48,488 bases of DNA from Elusimicrobia bacterium GWA2_69_24 (GTDB lineage: Bacteria; Elusimicrobiota; Elusimicrobia; UBA1565). Of the stretch, positions 42,441-48,488 are shown one piece after another. Made by a program: the position numbers and the translations under genes. The notes under the pieces were generated by a model. That model was not told the origin of the DNA. It saw nothing but the letters and a program-made list of their open reading frames with translations, and did not search any database. The stretch lies in NCBI GenBank assembly GCA_001799695.1, contig MGTY01000044.1, positions 1,519-50,006 of the forward strand, read 5' to 3'. The stretch's first letter is position 1; every line of letters begins with the position of its first letter.

Positions 42441-43054
42441 AAAACCACGGCGGCCGCAAGGACGGGAATGGCTCCAAGGCCGGCACCGGGATTCCCGAGC
42501 TCCGGAAGCCCGCCGCCGCGGCGGTGAACGCCGTCCTGGAACGCCCCGCCTCAGCCTCCGTCCCGGGGAACGGGACCCTCCCCCGCCACCTGGTCGAAGT
42601 CACGACCAAATACGGCACGCCCGATTCCACCGGCACCGCGCTCCTCGGCCAGCTGCCCCTCCTGGGCATCCAGACCGCGAAGGAGATCCGCGTCTCGACC
42701 CTTTACGAGATCACGGGGAAGCTCTCTCCGAACCAGATGCAGCAGATGTCCCGCGACCTCCTCTCCGACCCGATCACGCAGGAATACCGGGTGGAGCGCG
42801 ACACCCCCTCGCGGGCCTTCCTGATGGGGCCGCACTGGCGCGCGGAGGTCTGGCTCAAGCCCACCGTCACCGACCCCGTGGGCGAGAGCGTCTGCAAGGC
42901 GGTCAAGGACCTCGGCCTCCCGGAGCCCGCCGCCGTGCGGACGGGCATGGCGTATCACATCATCGGGCGCCTCAACAAGGCGCAGGCGGAACGGATCGTG
43001 GAGAAGCTGCTCTCCAACCCCGTCATCCATCGCACCACCCTCATCCAGCGATGA
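42437..43054 (+). CDS. purS: PurS, tandem two-domain form
   Basis: 205 residues; usual PurS is ~80. After a low-complexity N-terminal ~50 residues come two PurS-like units: ~51-118 (VEVTTKYGTPDSTGTALLGQ...DLLSDPITQEYRVE) and ~133-205 (AEVWLKPTVTDPVGESVCKA...KLLSNPVIHRTTLI). PurS is the small structural subunit that bridges PurL and PurQ in FGAM synthase and normally works as a dimer, so this gene may encode that dimer covalently. It lies directly before purL with ATGA overlaps on both sides. The duplication call rests on reading the two segments side by side. Confidence 0.82.
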   Translation: MKNHGGRKDGNGSKAGTGIPELRKPAAAAVNAVLERPASASVPGNGTLPRHLVEVTTKYGTPDSTGTALLGQLPLLGIQTAKEIRVSTLYEITGKLSPNQMQQMSRDLLSDPITQEYRVERDTPSRAFLMGPHWRAEVWLKPTVTDPVGESVCKAVKDLGLPEPAAVRTGMAYHIIGRLNKAQAERIVEKLLSNPVIHRTTLIQR

Positions 43055-45540
43055 AGACGGAAACCCCTCGGCAGGACCCGACGGACGCCCCCGGCGCCGA
43101 GTTCGCGCTGCGCGACTCGGGTCCCGAAGAGCTCGGGCGCCTCAATTCCCGGTTCGGCTGGTCCCTGGACGCCCACGAGCTGAAGGCCGTCCAGGACCAC
43201 TTCCGCTCCCTGCGCCGCGAGCCGACCCGCGCGGAGATCGAGTCCATCGCCCAGACCTGGTCCGAGCACTGCAAGCACAAGAGCTTCACCAGCCCCATTT
43301 GCTACCAGGAAGGGAAAACGACCCGTCGCATCAAGAACCTCCTTTCCGAGACCGTCATGGAGGCGACCCGGAAACTGAAGAAGCCCTGGTGCCTCTCGGT
43401 GTTCGAGGACAACGCCGGCGTCGTGGCCTTCGACAAGAAATGGGCGCTGGCCTACAAGGTCGAGACCCACAACCACCCCTGCGTCCTGGAGCCCTACGGC
43501 GGCGCCGAGACCGGCGTGGGCGGGGTGGTCCGCGACGTCCTGGGCGTGGGCCTGGGCGCCAAGCCGGTCCTGAACACGGACGTGTTCTGCTTCTGCCCGC
43601 CGGACTATGCGAAACCCCTTCCCGAAGGCATCCTGCATCCCCGCCGGACCATGACCGGCGTGGTCGCCGGGGTCCGGGACTACGGCAACCGCATGGGCAT
43701 CCCCACCGCGGCCGGGGCCCTCTGGTTCGACGAGGCTTTCCGCTTCAACCCGCTGGTCTTCGTGGGCACCGTGGGGCTCATGCCCGTGAGCGCGGTCCGC
43801 AAGAAGGTGCTCCCGCGCGACCTCATCGTGGCCATCGGCGGCCGGACCGGCCGCGACGGGATACACGGCGCCACCTTCTCTTCGGCCGCCATCGACGAGT
43901 CCTCCTCCATCGCCGCGGTGCAGATCGGACACGCCATCCAGGAGAAGCGGGTCCTGGACGCCCTCCTGCGCTCGCGCGACGCGGGCCTCTTCCGGGCCGT
44001 CACGGACTGCGGCGCCGGCGGTTTCTCCTCCGCCGTGGGCGAGATGGCCGAGCGCTCCGGCTCCAAGGGCGGCGCCCGGGTCGAATTGGATAGAGCCCTC
44101 CTCAAGACCACGGACCTCGAGCCCTGGGAGATCTGGCTCTCCGAATCCCAGGAGCGCATGGTCCTGGCCGTGCCCCCCGAGAACCTGCCGGCCCTCTCCG
44201 TCATCATGGAGCGGGAAGGCGTGGAGTTCTGCGTGCTGGGCGAGTTCACCGATTCCGGCCGGCTCGAAGTCGCCATCGCCGGCAGGCCCATCGTCGACCT
44301 CGACCTCGCGTTCCTCCACAAGGGTCTGCCTCGGCGCGAGCGCCGCGCGGTATGGAACCCGCCGGCGCCGGCCAAGGCCTCCGCCCGCAAGACCGACCGG
44401 GCCTTGCACCGGTCCCGGTGCCCCGAGATCCTGCACTGGATCCTGAGCCACCCCAACGTCTGCAGTCGGGAGTGGATCATCCGGCAGTACGACCACGAGG
44501 TCCAGGCCGGGACCGTCATCAAGCCCCTGCAGGGTCTGCACCACGACGGCCCGGGCGACGCCTGCGTCATGTGGCCGATGGCGATCACCGGCGACCCCGA
44601 GTATTTCCGCGGCTTCGCGGTCGCCCACGGGCTCAACCCCGCCTTCGGCAAGCTGGACCCGTACGCCATGGCGATGGCCTGCGTGGACGAGGCCCTGGGC
44701 AACCTCGCCTGCGTCGGCGCCGACGTCACCCACGCGGCGCTCCTCGACAATTTCTGCTGGGGCGACCCCGAGGATCCCGCGGCCCTGGGGGCCCTGGTCC
44801 GCGCCGCGCAGGGCTGCCGCGACGCCGCGCTCGCCTTCCAGGCGCCCTTCATCTCGGGCAAGGACAGCTTCCACAACGTCTTCACCGACGAGAAGGGCAA
44901 GAAGACGTCGATCCCGGGAACCCTGCTCATCTCCGCCATCGCCCCGGTGCCCGACATCCGGCAGGCTTTGACCATGGATGTGAAAGCCCCGGGCAACCAT
45001 ATCTACCTCATGGGCTGGACCTCCGATGAGCTGGGCGGGTCGCTCTATGAAGCCTGGAGCGGCCAGCCGGCGGGGAACGCGCCCCTGGTGGAGCCGCATT
45101 CGGCGCGGGAAGCGCTGTGGTCCTTGAGCGCCGCCGCGCAGAAAGGCCTCATCGCCACGGCCCACAACCTGTCCGAGGGCGGCCTGGCGGTGGCCGCCGC
45201 GGAGATGGCCATCGCCGGCGACATCAGCATGCACATCGACCTCGACGAGGTCCTCCGGACCAAGGGCGTCGCCGACCCCGTCACGATCCTATTCTCCGAG
45301 TCGCCGAGCCGCTTCCTGCTCGAGATCGCGCCCGACAAGGAGCGCGCGTTCCTGCAGGCCATGAAGGGCGTCCCCCTGGCGCGCATCGGCGCGACCATCG
45401 CCAACCCGGTCCTGCGCGTCACGGGCCTGGACGGCTGTCCGATCATCGAGGAGAGCCTGCACGACCTCCGCCACTCCTGGCGCGAGACCCTGCCCCGGCT
45501 CCTCGACGGGGTCCCCTGCGACGACGGGAGGCGCTCGTGA
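43051..45540 (+). CDS. purL: Phosphoribosylformylglycinamidine synthase, large subunit
   Basis: 829 residues, slightly longer than the ~740-residue small-PurL form. It carries TWSEHCKHKSF near the N-terminus, KVETHNHPCVLEPYGGAETGVGG, GRTGRDGIHGATFSS and DCGAGGFSSAVGEMAERSG. The second half holds the repeated AIRS-like fold (ISGKDSFHNVF, NLSEGGLAVAAAEMAIAG). It is the ATP-dependent amidation subunit working with PurS and PurQ. It overlaps purS and purQ by 4 nt each. Confidence 0.96.
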   Translation: MKTETPRQDPTDAPGAEFALRDSGPEELGRLNSRFGWSLDAHELKAVQDHFRSLRREPTRAEIESIAQTWSEHCKHKSFTSPICYQEGKTTRRIKNLLSETVMEATRKLKKPWCLSVFEDNAGVVAFDKKWALAYKVETHNHPCVLEPYGGAETGVGGVVRDVLGVGLGAKPVLNTDVFCFCPPDYAKPLPEGILHPRRTMTGVVAGVRDYGNRMGIPTAAGALWFDEAFRFNPLVFVGTVGLMPVSAVRKKVLPRDLIVAIGGRTGRDGIHGATFSSAAIDESSSIAAVQIGHAIQEKRVLDALLRSRDAGLFRAVTDCGAGGFSSAVGEMAERSGSKGGARVELDRALLKTTDLEPWEIWLSESQERMVLAVPPENLPALSVIMEREGVEFCVLGEFTDSGRLEVAIAGRPIVDLDLAFLHKGLPRRERRAVWNPPAPAKASARKTDRALHRSRCPEILHWILSHPNVCSREWIIRQYDHEVQAGTVIKPLQGLHHDGPGDACVMWPMAITGDPEYFRGFAVAHGLNPAFGKLDPYAMAMACVDEALGNLACVGADVTHAALLDNFCWGDPEDPAALGALVRAAQGCRDAALAFQAPFISGKDSFHNVFTDEKGKKTSIPGTLLISAIAPVPDIRQALTMDVKAPGNHIYLMGWTSDELGGSLYEAWSGQPAGNAPLVEPHSAREALWSLSAAAQKGLIATAHNLSEGGLAVAAAEMAIAGDISMHIDLDEVLRTKGVADPVTILFSESPSRFLLEIAPDKERAFLQAMKGVPLARIGATIANPVLRVTGLDGCPIIEESLHDLRHSWRETLPRLLDGVPCDDGRRS

Positions 45541-46313
45541 AGGTCCCCAAGGTCCTCATCCTCCGGACCGCGGGGACGAACTGCGACGTGGAGACCGCGA
45601 CGGCGTTCAAGCTCGCCGGGGGCGACCCCGTCCTCGTCCATGTCCGCGAGCTGATCGGCGGCAAGGTGCGCCTCTTCGACTACGCCGTCATCGCCATCCC
45701 CGGAGGCTTCTCCTACGGCGACGACATCAGCGCCGGCCGCGTGCTGGCCAACGAGCTCCGCGGGCATGTCCGCGACCTGCGCAGCTTCGTGCGCAGCGGG
45801 CGCCCGGTCATCGGCATCTGCAACGGCTTCCAGGTGCTGGTGAAGGCCGGCCTCCTGCCCCAGACCCCCTCCGGGGAGCAGACCGCGTCGTTGACGGTCA
45901 ACGACTCCAACCGCTTCGAATCGCGCTGGGTGCGCCTGCGCATCAACCTGCAGAGCCAGTCGCTGTTCACCCGCGACCTCCCGGAGATGATCGAACTGCC
46001 GGTCGCGCACGGCGAGGGGAAGTTCGTCGTGAAGTCCCCCAAGGTCCTGGAGACGCTGAAGAAGACCCGGGCCATCCTCATGCAGTACGTCAACGAGGAG
46101 GGCAAGTTCTCCTCCTATCCCCACAACCCCAACGGCTCGCTCTTCAACATCGCCGCCATCACCAATCCGGAGGGGAACTGCCTGGGGATCATGCCCCATC
46201 CCGAGAGGTACCTGACCCGCTATCACCATCCGAACTGGACGCGGCAGACCTTCTGCAAGGAAGGGATCGGGCTCGAGATTTTCCGCAACGCCGTGCGTTT
46301 CGTCAAAGACTGA
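45537..46313 (+). CDS. purQ: Phosphoribosylformylglycinamidine synthase, glutaminase subunit
   Basis: 258 residues, starting at GTG inside the purL stop (GTGA). Class I glutaminase: PGGFSYGDDISAGRV, nucleophile C95 in GICNGFQVL, VAHGEGKFV, and the His/Glu pair in IMPHPERY. It supplies ammonia to PurL. The 258-residue length is between the short Bacillus form and longer ones. It is followed by purF after 15 bp. Confidence 0.96.
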   Translation: MKVPKVLILRTAGTNCDVETATAFKLAGGDPVLVHVRELIGGKVRLFDYAVIAIPGGFSYGDDISAGRVLANELRGHVRDLRSFVRSGRPVIGICNGFQVLVKAGLLPQTPSGEQTASLTVNDSNRFESRWVRLRINLQSQSLFTRDLPEMIELPVAHGEGKFVVKSPKVLETLKKTRAILMQYVNEEGKFSSYPHNPNGSLFNIAAITNPEGNCLGIMPHPERYLTRYHHPNWTRQTFCKEGIGLEIFRNAVRFVKD

Positions 46314-46328
46314 CACGAGGACGCAGCC

Positions 46329-47741
46329 ATGTGCGGGATAATCGGGATCGCCGACCATCAGCACGCCGCCCAGAAGGCGTACCTCGGGCTGTTCGCGCTC
46401 CAGCACCGGGGTCAGGAGGCGGCCGGCATCATCGCCGCGGACCGGGGCCGTCTCGCCGGCCGCACCGCCCTGGGACTGGTGGCCGAGGCCTTCCCGGACC
46501 GGGTCCTGCGCGAGATCCGGGGCCGCGCGGCCGTGGCCCACGTGCGCTACGCCACGGCGGGCGGCAGCGACCTGGTCAACGCCCAGCCGCTCCTCTTCGA
46601 GACCGTGCACGGCCCCATTGCCATCGCGCACAACGGCACCCTCACCAACGCCCTGCACCTGCGGCGCAAGCTGGAATCCCAGGGCGCCATCTTCCGGACC
46701 TCGGCGGACAGCGAGGTCATCGTCCACCTCATCGCCCGGCTCCCGGGCCCCATCGAGGGCGCTATCGCCGGCGCGCTCAAGCAGATCGACGGCGCCTACT
46801 CCCTGATCTTCCTCACCCCGGGCAAACTCATCGCCGTGCGCGACCCCCGCGGCTTCCGGCCGCTCTGCGTGGGCCGGCTGGGCCGCGCTCCGGTCTTCGC
46901 CTCCGAGACCAACGCCATCCACCAGATGGGGGCCCGCTTCGTGCGCGAGGTGGAGCCCGGCGAGCTGGTGGTCGTGCATGACGGGCGCCTGCGCTCCCTC
47001 AAGCCCTTCGGCCCCCTCCCGGCGCCGACCCAGTGCGTGTTCGAGGAGATCTACTTCGCGCGCCCCGACTCGCGGGTCTTCGGCCTCAGCGTCCAGGCCA
47101 CCCGCCGGGCCCTGGGCCGGGAGCTCGCCCGCGAGATGGCCCCGGTCAAGGCGGATGTGGTGGTCCCGGTCCCGGACTCCGGCGTCCCCGCGGCCCTGGG
47201 ATTTTCCCGGGAGTCCGGCGTGGACTTCGAGATGGGCATCGTGCGCAGCCACTACATCGGCCGCACCTTCATCCAGCCGGCCCAGGTCCTGCGCGACAAC
47301 TCGGTGAACCTAAAACTCTCCCCGATCCCGGAGGCCCTGCGGGGCAAGCGCATCATCCTCATCGACGACTCCATTGTCCGGGGCACCACCTCGCGCCGCA
47401 TCTGCCGGATGCTCCGCCGCGCGGGCGTGGCCGAGATCCACATGGCGATCTGCTCCCCGCCCATCGTCTCCTCCTGCTACTACGGCATCGATACCCCCCG
47501 CCGGGAGGAGCTGATCGCCGCGCGGGGGCCGGTCGAAGCCACTCGCCGCTTCATCGGCGTGGACTCTTTGACCTATCTCAGCACCGAGGGGCTGCTGCGG
47601 GCCGTGGGCTCGCGCGACTTCTGCCTGGCCTGCTTCACGGGACGCTATCCGACCCGCATCATGGACTTCGAAGCCGCGCTCCCGTCCCGGGTGAAGACGG
47701 CGCGGCCCGCGGCGGCCAAGTCCCCGATGGGGGTCGCATGA
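46329..47741 (+). CDS. purF: Amidophosphoribosyltransferase
   Basis: 470 residues. Ntn-type glutaminase with C2 exposed after Met removal (MCGIIGIADHQ), ALQHRGQEAAGI, and HNGTLTNA. PRTase domain with IILIDDSIVRGTTSRR. Cysteines equivalent to the Bacillus-type 4Fe-4S ligands are present (TQCVFEEIYFARPD, SSCYYGIDTP, CLACFTGRYP), so it belongs to the iron-sulfur class. It catalyses the first committed step of purine synthesis. There is a ~20-residue C-terminal tail. It overlaps purD by 4 nt. Confidence 0.96.
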   Translation: MCGIIGIADHQHAAQKAYLGLFALQHRGQEAAGIIAADRGRLAGRTALGLVAEAFPDRVLREIRGRAAVAHVRYATAGGSDLVNAQPLLFETVHGPIAIAHNGTLTNALHLRRKLESQGAIFRTSADSEVIVHLIARLPGPIEGAIAGALKQIDGAYSLIFLTPGKLIAVRDPRGFRPLCVGRLGRAPVFASETNAIHQMGARFVREVEPGELVVVHDGRLRSLKPFGPLPAPTQCVFEEIYFARPDSRVFGLSVQATRRALGRELAREMAPVKADVVVPVPDSGVPAALGFSRESGVDFEMGIVRSHYIGRTFIQPAQVLRDNSVNLKLSPIPEALRGKRIILIDDSIVRGTTSRRICRMLRRAGVAEIHMAICSPPIVSSCYYGIDTPRREELIAARGPVEATRRFIGVDSLTYLSTEGLLRAVGSRDFCLACFTGRYPTRIMDFEAALPSRVKTARPAAAKSPMGVA

Positions 47742-48488
47742 ACGTCCTATTGGTCGGCTCCGGAGGCCGCGAGCACGCCCTGGCCTGGAAGCTGGCGCAG
47801 AGCCGCAAGCTTACGCGCCTCTTCGCCGCGCCGGGCTCGCCCGGCATCGGCGAATACGCGGACTGCGTCCCCATCGCGGCCGACGACCACGCCGGGCTCC
47901 TGCGCTTCTGCGCCGAGAGCCGGATCGCCTTCGCCGTGATCGGTCCCGAGGCCCCCCTCGCGGCCGGACTCGCCGACGCCCTCTGGGCCGCGGGCGTCCC
48001 CGTGTTCGGGCCCAAGCAGGCGGCCGCGCGGCTGGAATCCTCCAAGGCCTTTGCCAAGGACTTCATGGCGCGCCACGGGGTGCCGGCGGCTCGGAGCGCG
48101 GTCTTCACCGACCCCGCCGAGGCGCTGAAAGCCCTCCCCGCCTTCGGCCTGCCCGTGGTGGTCAAGGCCGACGGCCTGGCCGCGGGCAAGGGCGTGCGGG
48201 TCTGCGCGACCGCGGCCGAGGCCGACGCCGCCGTGGCCGACTTCATGGAGGGCGACGCCTTGGGCGGCGCCGGCAAGACCCTGCTCCTCGAGGAGTTCCT
48301 CGTGGGTCGCGAGACCACGCTCATGGGCTTCTGCGACGGCATCTCATTCTTGGCCCTGCCCCCGAGTTCGGACCACAAGCGTCTCTTGGACGACGATAAG
48401 GGGCCCAACACGGGCGGCATGGGCGTCATCGCCCCCACCCCCGAGGTCACCCCGGAGGTCCTCGAGCGCATCCGCCGGGAGGTCACCG
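47738..48488 (+). CDS. purD: Phosphoribosylamine-glycine ligase, N-terminal part (runs off window)
   Basis: 250 codons are visible; the full enzyme is ~420 residues, so the 3' end is outside. MNVLLVGSGGREHALAWKLA, PGSPGIGEYADC, VIGPEAPLAAGLAD, VVKADGLAAGKGVRV and the ATP-grasp segment DHKRLLDDDKGPNTGGMG match PurD. It makes GAR from phosphoribosylamine. Its start lies in the purF stop (ATGA). Confidence 0.96.
   Translation, partial: MNVLLVGSGGREHALAWKLAQSRKLTRLFAAPGSPGIGEYADCVPIAADDHAGLLRFCAESRIAFAVIGPEAPLAAGLADALWAAGVPVFGPKQAAARLESSKAFAKDFMARHGVPAARSAVFTDPAEALKALPAFGLPVVVKADGLAAGKGVRVCATAAEADAAVADFMEGDALGGAGKTLLLEEFLVGRETTLMGFCDGISFLALPPSSDHKRLLDDDKGPNTGGMGVIAPTPEVTPEVLERIRREVT

Overview
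The window is 48.5 kb of very GC-rich, gene-dense bacterial chromosome with no rRNA, transposase, integrase, phage gene or CRISPR array. Outer-membrane beta-barrels, a SprA-like protein, TatC, prepilin-type proteins and several DsbA/TlpA-type periplasmic thiol proteins indicate a diderm (Gram-negative-type) cell. The gene mix (GuaB3, TMTC-like TPR membrane protein, N-terminal 'HPAV'-type domain on a kinase, minor pilins) would fit a high-GC Elusimicrobiota or a related uncultured lineage. That placement is an inference, because no marker gene for taxonomy is present.

Layout. 1-2.04 kb: 3' end of a SprA-like outer-membrane protein. 2.25-2.92 kb: comF. 2.92-6.09 kb (minus): a WbpA-type nucleotide-sugar dehydrogenase followed by a soluble PAS/histidine kinase. 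6.2-9.9 kb (plus): ugd, UDP-xylose synthase, a GT2 glycosyltransferase and an internally shortened DUF2142 protein, which together look like a surface-sugar operon. 9.97-11.2 kb: a four-helix His-containing membrane protein plus YceI, resembling the E. coli yceJ-yceI pair. 11.4-14.7 kb: an autoregulated YtrA/GntR-ABC ATPase-permease operon with an unusually large exported domain on the permease. 14.85-18.4 kb: a 1189-residue protein that is coiled coil almost end to end. 18.4-18.75 kb: a structured intergenic region with inverted repeats.

18.75-29.0 kb: a CHASE2 adenylate cyclase (minus) diverges from an apparently continuous eight-gene operon of TPR/beta-barrel protein, FecR-domain protein, phosphomannose-isomerase-type cupin, aspartate carbamoyltransferase, a DipZ-like thioredoxin-fold protein whose CxxC is SxxS, dipeptide epimerase, TlpA-like thioredoxin and a DsbA-family protein. 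29.0-31.0 kb (minus): a second DsbA-family protein and a shortened YyaL-like protein. 31.1-34.9 kb: tRNA-Arg(GCG), a membrane-anchored unknown, a yeast-type cytosine deaminase, tatC and mogA (minus), and an M23 peptidase. 34.9-36.4 kb (minus): three minor pilin-like genes, then tRNA-Cys. 36.7-38.6 kb (minus): a TMTC-like TPR membrane protein.

38.7-48.5 kb: a purine operon guaB3-guaA-purC-purS(tandem)-purL-purQ-purF-purD. Nearly all its junctions are 1-4 nt start/stop overlaps, and a ~146-nt leader containing a terminator-like hairpin lies in front. It covers most IMP-synthesis steps and both IMP-to-GMP steps; purD runs off the end.

The points most worth following are the guaB3 leader, the cysteine-less DipZ-like protein in a thiol-redox neighbourhood, the cyclase/barrel/FecR module, the YtrA operon with its ectodomain permease, the giant coiled coil behind a strong hairpin, three copies of a dispersed palindromic repeat, and a recurring -10 box placed 6-9 nt before start codons, which suggests leaderless mRNAs.
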